Positions 47,374 through 56,059 are shown, counted from the stretch's first letter. The stretch: 64,000 nt of DNA from Thalassomonas sp. RHCl1 (GCF_947387555.1 NZ_CANDNZ010000001.1:372001-436000), one strand, 5' to 3'. The notes: a model not told the origin generated them from the sequence alone. Translations and numbers: made by a program.

Positions 47374-48831
47374 ATGGAGCTGTTAAAGGATACTGCCTTA
47401 TTTAAGCAGGCTTCTTTTGTAAATGGTGCCTGGTTAAGTGCAGAAAGTTTTTTTTCCGTGACCAACCCGGCAACCGGTAAGGTGATCGCTGAGATCGCGG
47501 ATGCAGGAGTTGTTGAAGCCGAACTGGCGATACAGGCGGCAAAAAATGCTTTTAATACCTGGTCGTCGTTATCGGCGAATGAAAGGGGAAGTATCCTGCG
47601 TCGCTGGTTTGAGCTGATTATCCTGCACCAGGAAGATTTGGCGCGGCTCCTGACCCTGGAGCAGGGGAAACCCCTGGCCGAAGCGAAAGGAGAGATAAGT
47701 TACGGCGCCTCCTTTATTGACTGGTTTGCCGAGGAAGGTAAGCGGGCTTACGGGGATGTTATTCCGATGCCGTCCGCCGATAAGCGCCTGGTGACCATTA
47801 AGCAGGCGGTGGGCGTGGTGGCTGCTATTACGCCGTGGAACTTTCCCCATGCCATGATTGCCCGTAAGGCGGCTGCAGCGTTGGCAGCCGGCTGTACCTT
47901 TGTGGTTCGGCCCGCCAGCCAGACCCCGTTATCGGCACTGGCCATGGCTGAACTGGCCCAAAGAGCGGGGGTACCTGACGGGGTTTTTAATGTCGTAGTG
48001 GGAACTGCTGCCCGGGCGATCGGCAAGGTACTGACCGAGCACCCGGATGTGGCCAAATTTACCTTTACCGGCTCGACCGCGGTGGGGAAAGCGCTTATCA
48101 GTCAATGTGCGGGTACGGTCAAAAAAGTCTCAATGGAATTAGGGGGCAATGCGCCTTTTATCATCTTTGATGATGCCGATCTCGATGCCGCAGTGCAGGG
48201 AGCGATTGTCTCCAAATACCGTAATGCCGGGCAAACTTGTGTCTGTGCTAACCGTATTTTTGTCCAGGAAAAAGTTGCCCGGGCTTTTACCGATAAGTTC
48301 GTTAAAGCGGTGGCTGCGCTTAAAGTCGGGGATGGCCTGGCGCAGGATACACAAATAGGTCCTTTGATTTCCCCGCAAGCAGTGACTGACGTTGATAGCC
48401 TGGTAAATAGCAGTTTGCAAGGGGGAGCTGAACTCTTGCTTGGCGGAGAGCGCCACGCGGCAGGAGAGTATTTTTATCAGCCAACGGTTGTTGCTAAGGT
48501 GACCCAGGACATGCCATTGGCACAAGAAGAGATTTTTGGCCCTGTCTCGCCTGTGATCACCTTTAAAGACGAAGCCGAGGTACTGGCTATGGCTAACGAT
48601 ACCGACTACGGGCTGGCGGCTTATTTTTATGCCCGGGATATCGGCCGTATCTGGCGTGTGGCAGAAGGGCTGGAATTTGGCATGGTGGGGATCAACGAAG
48701 GTATCATCTCTAATGCGGCGGCGCCTTTTGGCGGCATTAAGCAATCGGGCAACGGCCGGGAAGGTTCGCGTTATGGCCTGGAAGATTATATGGAAATAAA
48801 ATATTTATGTTTTGGCGGGCTGGATAAATAA
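47374..48831 (+). CDS. gabD: Succinate-semialdehyde dehydrogenase (GabD-type)
   Basis: 485 residues, as E. coli GabD; oxidises succinate semialdehyde to succinate at the end of the GABA shunt. The catalytic pair is present: Glu in MELGGNAPF and Cys in NAGQTCVCANR, including the second Cys of the CVC redox-switch pair. AITPWNFPHAMIARK and FTFTGSTAVGK are cofactor motifs. The usual lysine of the KPASQTP motif that contacts the NAD(P) ribose is Arg here (VVRPASQTP). No gabT is adjacent. Confidence 0.88.
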   Translation: MELLKDTALFKQASFVNGAWLSAESFFSVTNPATGKVIAEIADAGVVEAELAIQAAKNAFNTWSSLSANERGSILRRWFELIILHQEDLARLLTLEQGKPLAEAKGEISYGASFIDWFAEEGKRAYGDVIPMPSADKRLVTIKQAVGVVAAITPWNFPHAMIARKAAAALAAGCTFVVRPASQTPLSALAMAELAQRAGVPDGVFNVVVGTAARAIGKVLTEHPDVAKFTFTGSTAVGKALISQCAGTVKKVSMELGGNAPFIIFDDADLDAAVQGAIVSKYRNAGQTCVCANRIFVQEKVARAFTDKFVKAVAALKVGDGLAQDTQIGPLISPQAVTDVDSLVNSSLQGGAELLLGGERHAAGEYFYQPTVVAKVTQDMPLAQEEIFGPVSPVITFKDEAEVLAMANDTDYGLAAYFYARDIGRIWRVAEGLEFGMVGINEGIISNAAAPFGGIKQSGNGREGSRYGLEDYMEIKYLCFGGLDK

Positions 48832-49020
48832 CTGTTGCAGTTTAGGTATTGATTGTTGCTAATGCTTTTGTGCTGACGAGTGATGTTTGTATAAGCAAAT
48901 CACAGTAACAAGACAACGGACGTTCAGATGTTAACCCTATGAAGAGTGAATTTAGGGGGGTAAAGCAGTGCAGGGGAATAAAGGGTATAACCTCCCTGTG
49001 AAGCTGGTTGATTTTTGCCT

Positions 49021-49875
49021 ATGCTAATGAGTACACACGAGCAAGTAAGGAGTCAGCCTCCTTTGTTACGCATCACTTTATTTCTGTTAGCTTTTGTTTT
49101 CACTGCTTTTTCTTCGTTGGCGCAGAAGCATATTATTGCCGGCGCCGAGCTTACCTCTTTATTTGAGAAAAATGGCGTTGAAGATGTCGATGGCAGTATC
49201 AATCATGGCGTTTATTACGACATTATTAATCTGCTCTTGCGCGCTACCGGGCTGGATAAAGACTACCAGCTGATGGTTTTCCCCATGGCAAGGGCGAAAA
49301 GGGGTTTTGTTAATGAGAAGTTTGCCTGCTATAGCCCGGGGATCGAAACTTTTGATAACCCGCAAAACGAATTATCCGGGTTAAGAATTTTAAGCGGTGA
49401 ACCGATAAACCAGGCCATTGTCCGTGTGGTTTCCCGTTTTAATGAGCCACTTGTTGATAGCGTTAATGATATTGATGAAAAGGATGCCCTTAGCCTGGTC
49501 AGGGGGGTACCGATCAGCGGTAAAATGGAAGTGATGCTAAACCGGGCCGGGAAAGTGTACGAGGTGGCCACCGAGTATGAAAATATCATGATGCTTAAAT
49601 TGAACCGGGTGTCCAGAATTATACTTTTTTATCCCGATGCCATAGATGCCTATGAAAAACTTAATTTAAAACAGCACTACCCTTACCAACTGGCATTTAC
49701 CCCGCTGATTCTCAATGACAATATTATTTGTCATCAAGAACATGAACAAGCTTTTCGCTTGATGGAAGCTGAGTTGAAGACGTTAAAGTCGTCAGGCAAG
49801 CTGAAGGCGATGATGGGGAACAAGTATATGATTGGCTCTGAATATGTTCAGCTGGAGCCAGGCCAGGAATACTAG
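49021..49875 (+). CDS. Periplasmic solute-binding-like protein (orphan)
   Basis: 284 residues from the ATG at 49021 (49027 is equally possible; no good ribosome-binding site). The signal peptide ITLFLLAFVFTAFSSLAQ is followed by HHIIAG-type opening KHIIAGAELTSLFEK. A VYYDIINLLLRATGL segment and the VFPMARAKRGF motif are typical of solitary SBP_bac_3 proteins, in which PxxRA follows the first lobe. No partner ABC genes. It is the third such orphan in this window. Confidence 0.65.
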   Translation: MLMSTHEQVRSQPPLLRITLFLLAFVFTAFSSLAQKHIIAGAELTSLFEKNGVEDVDGSINHGVYYDIINLLLRATGLDKDYQLMVFPMARAKRGFVNEKFACYSPGIETFDNPQNELSGLRILSGEPINQAIVRVVSRFNEPLVDSVNDIDEKDALSLVRGVPISGKMEVMLNRAGKVYEVATEYENIMMLKLNRVSRIILFYPDAIDAYEKLNLKQHYPYQLAFTPLILNDNIICHQEHEQAFRLMEAELKTLKSSGKLKAMMGNKYMIGSEYVQLEPGQEY

Positions 49876-50025
49876 GTGCCGCAATCATGTGGTGCCGGGG
49901 ACTGTTGCCAGACCGTAAAGTGTTCAAATGACATTATGGTAACCATGCAAAATGTCATGTCGGGCAAATCAGTTTTGTGTTTGCCCGGCGGCGAGCATGA
50001 GCATAAAGGGGGTGACAGGCATCAT

Positions 50026-50445
50026 TTACTCTTTAACCTTTGTCGCCAGCAAGGTGAGCCAGACTAATAAACAGACTTTAGTCAGTTCGGCGCCCAGATA
50101 AAGCCAGTGATGGTTGCCGCCCAGATGTATGCCCTGTTCAATATAAATGGCGGCCTGGTGGTTTAGCTGGGGCAGCAGGTAGTATGACTGGTAACTGAAT
50201 AATACCAGCAGGGACAGGGAGAGTATCCATAAGTCCCTGGTTTTGCAGTACAGGACTGTGATTAACAGCGCCAGCATCAACAGCCACTGGAAGGTATCAA
50301 AGGCGTTAAATACGGTGCGGCCAACATCCAGGCCGATCCGCAGATCCACCAGGGAAGCATTGAATTTAACCTTGGCTTCCATGGTGATGGCGCAAATGGC
50401 GCCAAGCCAGAAGCAGCTGAGTAAAGCAAGAAGTCTTTTTGACAT
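50026..50445 (-). CDS. Small four-TM membrane protein under a sigma-54 promoter, divergent from norR
   Basis: 139 residues with four hydrophobic segments: about 4-21, 49-66, 70-87 and 112-134. The pattern FWLGAICAITMEAKVKFNA followed by DVGRTVFNAFDTFQW and GNHHWLYLGAELTKV vaguely recalls DUF4149/TMEM205-type proteins, but I do not recognise a named family. His-rich GNHHWLY could bind a metal or haem. A near-consensus -24/-12 element upstream and the divergent norR gene make it the likely NorR target, so a role in the nitric-oxide response is inferred. The function is unknown. Confidence 0.7.
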   Translation of the reverse strand: MSKRLLALLSCFWLGAICAITMEAKVKFNASLVDLRIGLDVGRTVFNAFDTFQWLLMLALLITVLYCKTRDLWILSLSLLVLFSYQSYYLLPQLNHQAAIYIEQGIHLGGNHHWLYLGAELTKVCLLVWLTLLATKVKE

Positions 50446-50483
50446 TAAAACGGTTCCGATTTAAGCTAGATATTCCCTATACA

Positions 50484-50498
50484 GCAAGTAGCAGGCCA
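50484..50498 (-). promoter_or_regulatory. Sigma-54 (-24/-12) promoter of the small membrane protein
   Basis: On the minus strand the sequence TGGCCTGCTACTTGC fits the sigma-54 consensus TGGCAC-N5-TTGC, with the invariant GG and GC at the correct spacing. The predicted start would lie about 25-30 bp upstream of the ATG at 50445. An imperfect TCA-N5-TGA inverted repeat at 50505-50516 upstream might be part of the activator site. Confidence 0.65.
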
Positions 50499-50528
50499 TC
50501 GCGGTCAGACGCTGATCAGAAGTATTCT

Positions 50529-52142
50529 ATGAGCAAAAAATTATCCCTGGAAATTAACACCGAACGCTTATGTATGGATCTGCTTGCGGTGCTGGAGCTG
50601 GAAGACAGCCTCAACGCCCTGGCCAAGGTCATCGCCAAATATTTTCATGCCGATGCGGTGTCTATTTTGGAATTTAATGAGCCGTTATTGCACCCGGTGG
50701 CCTTATACGGGTTTTCCAAAGATACTTATGGCCGGCGTTTTGATCTCGCCAATAACCCGAGACTGATGAAAATTGTCAGTGATGAACAGCCGACGATTTT
50801 TGCCGACGATATCGGTTTGCCGGATCCTTTTGACGGTTTGATCCTGGATAAACAGGAGCGCCTGGAAGTACATTCCTGCAGCGGTTTGCCTATCCGGCAA
50901 AATGGCAACCTGCGCGGTATTATTACCCTGGACTCCCTGGACTTGCAGGTGTTTAACCGCTTCCCGTCAGAAAATTTCCAGACGGCGGCGTTGCTTGCCA
51001 CAAAAATCGTGTTAACGGCGATCGATAATCAAAACCTGAAAGAGCAGCTTTCCAAGAAAACCATTTTAAATCAGACCCTGATTGAAGCCTCCATCGGGGT
51101 GAAAACCGAGCTGGTGGGCAAGTCGGAGCAAATTGAGCATTTACGACGGGAGATCAATATTGTTGCCCCTTCGGATCTGTCGGTGTTGGTGACCGGGGAA
51201 ACCGGGGTCGGTAAGGAGATCGTCGCCAAGTCTATCCATGGCCAGTCCAAGCGCTTTGATAAACCGCTGATTTATGTCAACTGTGCGGCTTTGCCCGAGT
51301 CTATCGCCGAGTCTGAACTGTTCGGCCATGTCAAAGGCGCCTTTACCGGCGCCACCACTAACCGCAGCGGCAAGTTTGAGCTGGCCAACGGCGGCACCTT
51401 GTTTTTAGATGAGGTCGGCGAGTTGCCGCTGGCGATACAGGCCAAGATATTGCGCGCTATCCAATATGGTGATGTCCAGCGTGTCGGCAGCGACCGCCAT
51501 GTTAATGTTGATGTCCGCCTGGTGGCGGCCACTAACCGTAATTTAATGGATGAAGTCAAAGAGGGCAATTTCCGTGAAGACTTGTACCACAGGTTAAGTG
51601 TCTACCCGATACATATTCCGCCGCTGAGAGATCGTTTGACGGATATTGAATTGCTGGTGGGCTTTTTTATGGAAAAAAACCGCATCAAGTTGGGCCTGCA
51701 AAGTGTGCGTCTGGATAAACAGGTGTTGCCTGAACTGCTCAGTTATAACTGGCCAGGCAATGTCCGTGAGCTTGAGCATGTGATGAGCCGGGCCATGCTC
51801 AGGGCCGCTTCAGCCCGACATGGCAAAATAGTTACCTTATTACCCGATGATATCGACAGCTCGGTCAGATCAAGTGGCGCAGTGAAAGCACCTGCTGCCA
51901 TGACGATGGCAACGCTTAGCGAAGATAACCAGGAGGTGGGTAATGAAACGCCGGCTGTTTTGTCTGCCCCTGAGGCGCCTGAATTAAATCAAAGCCTCAA
52001 TACCATGATGGATAACTACCAGCGGACGTTATTGCAGCAAGCCTTAAAACAGTCCGGCGGTAAATGGAACAAAGCGGCGGAACTGTTGGCCATAGATAAG
52101 GGAAATATTCACCGTCTGGGAAAACGCCTGGGGTTAAAATAG
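50529..52142 (+). CDS. norR: NorR-type nitric-oxide-responsive sigma-54 activator
   Basis: 537 residues. An N-terminal GAF domain keeps the residues that hold the mononuclear non-haem iron in E. coli NorR: Asp99 and Asp102 in LPDPFDG, His115 and Cys117 in EVHSCSGLP, Asp135 in TLD. The AAA+ domain has TGETGVGKE (Walker A), the sigma-54 contact loop GAFTGA (270-275) and FLDEVGELP (Walker B). A Fis-type helix-turn-helix ends the protein (NKAAELLAIDKGNIHRLGKRLGL). The ATG at 50529 is chosen; the frame extends upstream without homology. No norVW or hmp is adjacent; the divergent gene has a sigma-54 promoter. Confidence 0.92.
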   Translation: MSKKLSLEINTERLCMDLLAVLELEDSLNALAKVIAKYFHADAVSILEFNEPLLHPVALYGFSKDTYGRRFDLANNPRLMKIVSDEQPTIFADDIGLPDPFDGLILDKQERLEVHSCSGLPIRQNGNLRGIITLDSLDLQVFNRFPSENFQTAALLATKIVLTAIDNQNLKEQLSKKTILNQTLIEASIGVKTELVGKSEQIEHLRREINIVAPSDLSVLVTGETGVGKEIVAKSIHGQSKRFDKPLIYVNCAALPESIAESELFGHVKGAFTGATTNRSGKFELANGGTLFLDEVGELPLAIQAKILRAIQYGDVQRVGSDRHVNVDVRLVAATNRNLMDEVKEGNFREDLYHRLSVYPIHIPPLRDRLTDIELLVGFFMEKNRIKLGLQSVRLDKQVLPELLSYNWPGNVRELEHVMSRAMLRAASARHGKIVTLLPDDIDSSVRSSGAVKAPAAMTMATLSEDNQEVGNETPAVLSAPEAPELNQSLNTMMDNYQRTLLQQALKQSGGKWNKAAELLAIDKGNIHRLGKRLGLK

Positions 52143-52227
52143 CGCACTCGCTTCGGGATGAACCTGGTATAAGTAAGTTTGGTAATAGCCGACAGGGCGG
52201 CAAAAGAAATGGTCAAATAACTGCTTG

Positions 52228-52290
52228 CGGCTAATTCATAACATTAGCCGTAACCCAAATCACGGCAGGCGGGCGCCGTGAAGTTTTGCA
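52228..52290 (+). terminator. Possible terminator hairpins after norR
   Basis: Two stem-loops follow norR: CGGCTAAT / ATTAGCCG (7-nt loop) and CACGGC / GCCGTG (52261-52280), the latter followed by AAGTTTTGC. The T-run is short, so this is a weak candidate. Confidence 0.35.
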
Positions 52291-52300
52291 GCCGGCAAAC

Positions 52301-52519
52301 TTATAGTGCCAGCTCTATTACCATTTCTTTTAATTCTTCTTTTGAGATCGAATTACTATGGTTGGTATCGAAGCGGTTGAAAATGGTTTCACACATGCGA
52401 ATACCTTTGTCTTGCAATAAGACATCGATTAATTCAACAAACTCGCTGCGGTTGATCACACCATCTTTATCTTCATCGAATACTTCAAATAATTCGTCTA
52501 CCCACTGATTAAGTTCCAT
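52301..52519 (-). CDS. Two-EF-hand calcium-binding mini-protein
   Basis: 72 residues with two EF-hand loops: residues 15-26 (DEDKDGVINRSE) with all ligands at positions 1, 3, 5, 9 and 12, and residues 51-62 (DTNHSNSISKEE), also complete. The helices on either side are present, so this is a compact calmodulin-like domain with no signal peptide. A strong AAAGGAAG ribosome-binding site precedes the ATG, which supports a real gene. Bacterial calmodulin-like proteins are known but poorly understood; target unknown. It stands alone between norR and the CBM9-like gene. Confidence 0.8.
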   Translation of the reverse strand: MELNQWVDELFEVFDEDKDGVINRSEFVELIDVLLQDKGIRMCETIFNRFDTNHSNSISKEELKEMVIELAL

Positions 52520-52921
52520 TAGACTTCCTTTGATGCCAGGTAAAAACTATACCTAAACTTTATCTGTTATTTTGATGATTTGGAATGACTATTTTCGATA
52601 ATTCTTTCGTTAATTGATATTTTTCAGCTTATTGCTGAATATTAGCGCAAATTGATTTGTTTTGCTCCGGGCTAAGTGTCGGGAAATCCTTCTGCGGCGT
52701 GATAACCGTTTAAATTTCTTCGTTATAAAAGTGCTCTGACCTTCTTTATTTATTCCGGGATGATAATCATTAGTTTTACGAGTGAATATGCAAGCAAGCA
52801 TCAAGATAAAGAGAGTATCGCTGTAAGCGCTTTCATTTTGTGTGTTGTTTTTATAAGATGGTTTGTATATAAAAAGCACTCTATGGTGCCTTGAAGTTAA
52901 ATGACTGGAGTGGAAAAAGTT
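52520..52921. other. Intergenic region upstream of the CBM9-like gene (no gene seen)
   Basis: About 400 bp, AT-rich. It holds a partial Fur-box-like sequence (52761-52775). A minus-strand open frame across it is basic and low-complexity and has no coding signs. Confidence 0.45.
52761..52775 (+). promoter_or_regulatory. Partial Fur-box-like site
   Basis: TGATAATCATTAGTT has a perfect left half and a partial right half of the 7-1-7 Fur consensus. It lies about 150 bp upstream of the secreted CBM9-like gene. The match is suggestive only. Confidence 0.35.
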
Positions 52922-53716
52922 ATGGCGAGAAGTATTATGCCAGATTGGCGGCAAGTTAAATCTTTTGGTATTGGCGGTTTATTGCTGGCTATTGGCTTAG
53001 CCGCGAATAGCTCAGCTTTTGCCCTGGAAAAAACTGCAGGAACTAGGGCTGCTGACGGTTTTCAGGCGTTATTTACCCCGGAAAAGCCGGAAATAGACGG
53101 CAACTTAAATGAAGCGCTCTGGCAACAAGCCACCTGGTACCCGATAGATTTTTTGATGCTGGGAAAAACACCCGACAGCCGTGATTTTCAAGGCAGCTTT
53201 GCCCTGGCCTGGGATAAAAACCGCCTTTATCTGAGCGCGAAAATTACCGACGATGTCCTGATCGACCAATATGCCGATCCCCTGGTGTCTTATTGGGATG
53301 ACGATACCCTGGAAATTTTTATCGACGAAGACTTTTCCGGCGGGGATCATCAATATAACCACAATGCCTTTGCCTATCATGTCGCCCTGGACAACCAGGT
53401 GGTGGACATCGGTAGCAACCGTCAAGCCCGGCTTTATAATGACCATATCACCAGTCGCTGGCGCCGGCAGGGAGAGCAGATTATCTGGGAAGCAGAGATC
53501 GCCATTTACAGCGATAGCTATCGGGATGATAAAGGGGATAACCTGCCGGTGAAGCTGAAAAAGAATAAGCAACTGGGCTTTATGCTGGCCTATTGTGACA
53601 ATGACGGCAGCATTGAGCGTGAACATTTTATCGGCTCACACCCGATCTCCGGGCAGGATAAAAACCTCGGCTGGAAAACCGCCGATGTCTTTGCGCCCTT
53701 GTTATTGGTGCGCTAA
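52922..53716 (+). CDS. Secreted CBM9-like carbohydrate-binding protein
   Basis: 264 residues from the ATG at 52922 (52901 is an alternative). A long signal peptide (GIGGLLLAIGLAANSSAFA) is followed by a single domain of the carbohydrate-binding family 9 type. The start KPEIDGNLNEALWQQATWY and the central YWDDDTLEIFIDED are the hallmarks. FALAWDKNRLYLSAKITDD and the end NLGWKTADVFAPLLL also match. These domains bind polysaccharide reducing ends in xylanases, but stand-alone versions are common in marine bacteria and their ligands are unknown. No enzyme domain is attached. Confidence 0.75.
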   Translation: MARSIMPDWRQVKSFGIGGLLLAIGLAANSSAFALEKTAGTRAADGFQALFTPEKPEIDGNLNEALWQQATWYPIDFLMLGKTPDSRDFQGSFALAWDKNRLYLSAKITDDVLIDQYADPLVSYWDDDTLEIFIDEDFSGGDHQYNHNAFAYHVALDNQVVDIGSNRQARLYNDHITSRWRRQGEQIIWEAEIAIYSDSYRDDKGDNLPVKLKKNKQLGFMLAYCDNDGSIEREHFIGSHPISGQDKNLGWKTADVFAPLLLVR

Positions 53717-53854
53717 CGAAGGATTAAAGCAATCAGTTTTGGGCTAAGTAAAGCTGCCGGATAAACTTTTGGTAAAATAAAATTTAATTTTTTGTAATAA
53801 ATATCGATTTAAACAGACTAGTGTCTACAGGTATTAAAAACAAAGGATAAATAA

Positions 53855-55291
53855 ATGTTTTACAGAGGTTTATTTGCAACGCTTTTTTTCGGGCTTTGCT
53901 GTTGTGCGGTGGCCAGTGCTGCCCCGCTTGAGCTTAAAGATTGCCACCTCGACGGCATCAAGGAAAAAGTCAAATGCGGCCAACTGCAGGTGCCGGAAAA
54001 TTATGCCGAGCCCGAAGGCAAAAGCATCAGTCTTAATTTTGCCGTCTTGCCTGCGATAGATCAGAGCCAGCAAAAAACACCGCTGATGTTTCTGGCGGGT
54101 GGTCCGGGACAGGCGGCGGTTGAATTGGCTGCAGGTTTAAGAAAGGTCTTTAACGAGAGCCGCAAAACCCGGGATTTGATTTTGGTGGACCAGCGCGGTA
54201 CCGGCGAGTCGAAACCTTTCCAGTGTGATTTGGATGAACAAAGCAATATTTACCAATTGTTGCCGGAAGAGTTTTCCGCCAAGGATGTCAGGGAATGCCT
54301 GTCGGGATTTGACGGCGAGCTGAGCCAATACAGCTCAGAAAATGCCATCCGTGATTTTGAGGCGCTGCGTAAGGCGTTAGGTTATCAGCAGCTAAACCTT
54401 TACGGCGGCTCCTACGGCACCCGGGCGGCGCTGGTGTATATGCGCTTATTCCCCGAAGCTATCCGCAGTGTGGTCCTCGACAGTGTCGGCCCGGTAGAAG
54501 TGCCTATCGGTTTGTTTGGTCAAAGCACGGCCCATTCTTTTGATTTGTTGCTGGCTAACTGTCACCAGGATAAAAGCTGCCGGCAGGCGTACCCTGATCT
54601 GAAAGCCGAATTTCACCAGGTGTTAGCAGCGCTGGAGCAAAAACCTGTCTCGGTGACTATTCCCCATCCCCGGCTGGGAGAGGCAACCACTTTTGTTATC
54701 AGTAAAAGCAAGTTTATCAGCACGCTAACGCACCAGCTCTATAGTACCGACAGCCGGGCATTTGTGCCTTTAGTGATCCATCAGGCGGCCAAAGGCAATT
54801 ATTTACCTTTAGCCGGGCTTATCGCCCCAAGTGATGGTAAGCAGGCACTATACCTGGGCTTGCATCTTAATATTATCTGTAATGAAGACTTCCCGAAGAT
54901 CACATCTGAGGCATTAACGGCTGATGCCGATAATAACTTCGGCGGCGATATTACTCATCATGCGATGTTAACGGCGTGCCCGTTATGGCCGCAATATCGG
55001 CCAGAACAAGCATTCTACCAGCCGGTCACCGCCGATATTCCGACCTTAATTTTATCCGGTGAGCTTGATCCGGTAACACCGCCAAGCAATGGTGAATTTT
55101 CAGATCAAACCCTGGCCAACAGCCATCATATCGTGGTTAAGCACACCGGGCATACCGTGGCCATGTCCACCTGTGCCTCCGATATTATCAATGAATTTAT
55201 GAATGTATTAACCCCGGCGAAACTTGATGAATCCTGTCTTGAGGATATCCCGGGCGAGTCTTTTATGACCGGTTTGAACGGCAGCTTTTAA
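53855..55291 (+). CDS. Exported alpha/beta-hydrolase serine peptidase (TAP/proline-iminopeptidase-like)
   Basis: 478 residues. Signal peptide LFATLFFGLCCCAVASAA. The oxyanion strand MFLAGGPGQAAVEL, the DQRGTGES motif, the nucleophile elbow GGSYGTRAAL (Ser), the acid in LSGELDPVTPP and the histidine in VKHTGHTV complete the triad. The C-terminal TAP-like region matches tripeptidyl aminopeptidases. Periplasmic or secreted peptide trimming is inferred. It is 33 bp upstream of the ABC exporter genes and likely co-transcribed. Confidence 0.85.
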   Translation: MFYRGLFATLFFGLCCCAVASAAPLELKDCHLDGIKEKVKCGQLQVPENYAEPEGKSISLNFAVLPAIDQSQQKTPLMFLAGGPGQAAVELAAGLRKVFNESRKTRDLILVDQRGTGESKPFQCDLDEQSNIYQLLPEEFSAKDVRECLSGFDGELSQYSSENAIRDFEALRKALGYQQLNLYGGSYGTRAALVYMRLFPEAIRSVVLDSVGPVEVPIGLFGQSTAHSFDLLLANCHQDKSCRQAYPDLKAEFHQVLAALEQKPVSVTIPHPRLGEATTFVISKSKFISTLTHQLYSTDSRAFVPLVIHQAAKGNYLPLAGLIAPSDGKQALYLGLHLNIICNEDFPKITSEALTADADNNFGGDITHHAMLTACPLWPQYRPEQAFYQPVTADIPTLILSGELDPVTPPSNGEFSDQTLANSHHIVVKHTGHTVAMSTCASDIINEFMNVLTPAKLDESCLEDIPGESFMTGLNGSF

Positions 55292-55324
55292 GGGCTTTCT
55301 GGTAAAGAATTTTTAGGAAAAAAA

Positions 55325-56059
55325 ATGATCGAAGTAAATAATTTGCATAAGAATTTCGGGCAAGTCAAAGCCCTGGACGGTTTATCTTTTAGTGCCCGGG
55401 ACGGAGAAATTACCGGTATTTTAGGCCCGAACGGCGCCGGAAAAACTACCTGTTTGCGCACCCTTTACGGCTTATTAAAAGCCGATCAGGGCAGCGCGAA
55501 AATAGACGATATCGATGTCAGCCAGCAGCCGCTGTTGGCGCGCGGGCGTTTAGGCATCTTCCCGGATAAGTTTGGTCTTTATGAGCGTTTAACTGCTTAT
55601 GAGCAAATTGACTATTTTGCCAGTATCCATGGTTTGCAGGGACAGGCAAAAAAACAGGCGATTGAAGAAGTGATCGCCGATCTGGATATGCAGGATCTGG
55701 CCTACCGCAAAACCGCGGGTTTCTCCCAGGGGCAAAGGATGAAAGTCACTCTGGCCCAAGCCCTGGTGCATAAGCCGAAAAACTTTGTCCTGGATGAACC
55801 CACCCGGGGACTGGATGTGATGAGTACCCGGATCTTACGCAATTACCTGGCCCGCTTTAAGGCCAAGGGGCATTGTATTTTATTTTCTTCCCATGTGATG
55901 CAGGAAGTCGCCGCCTTGTGCGATCGGGTGATCATCGTTGCCAACGGCAAACTTGCCGCCGTCGGCACCCCGGATGAACTATGTACCCTGGCGGATAAAA
56001 CCAATTTGGAAGAAGCGTTTGTGAAAATTATCGGCAGTGACGAGGGCATAGCGGCATGA
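55325..56059 (+). CDS. natA: ABC exporter ATP-binding subunit (NatA-like)
   Basis: 244 residues. Walker A GPNGAGKTTC, signature GFSQGQRMKV, Walker B NFVLDEPTRGLD and switch histidine in ILFSSHVMQEV are all intact. The LARGRLGIFPDKFGLYERLTAYEQ region is typical of the NatA/CcmA-type ATPases. It overlaps the permease gene by 4 bp (ATGA). NatAB was named for sodium export in Bacillus, but relatives export other cargo; substrate here is unknown. Confidence 0.85.
   Translation: MIEVNNLHKNFGQVKALDGLSFSARDGEITGILGPNGAGKTTCLRTLYGLLKADQGSAKIDDIDVSQQPLLARGRLGIFPDKFGLYERLTAYEQIDYFASIHGLQGQAKKQAIEEVIADLDMQDLAYRKTAGFSQGQRMKVTLAQALVHKPKNFVLDEPTRGLDVMSTRILRNYLARFKAKGHCILFSSHVMQEVAALCDRVIIVANGKLAAVGTPDELCTLADKTNLEEAFVKIIGSDEGIAA

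Noticed and set aside
49876-50067. Cys/His-rich 63-codon frame after the orphan binding protein
   Set aside because: No start signals and overlap with the membrane-protein gene on the other strand; the cysteine pattern fits no family.
52610-52954. 114-codon minus-strand frame in the gap before the CBM9-like gene
   Set aside because: Basic, low-complexity product overlapping the signal-peptide region of the real gene; AT-rich DNA gives chance open frames.
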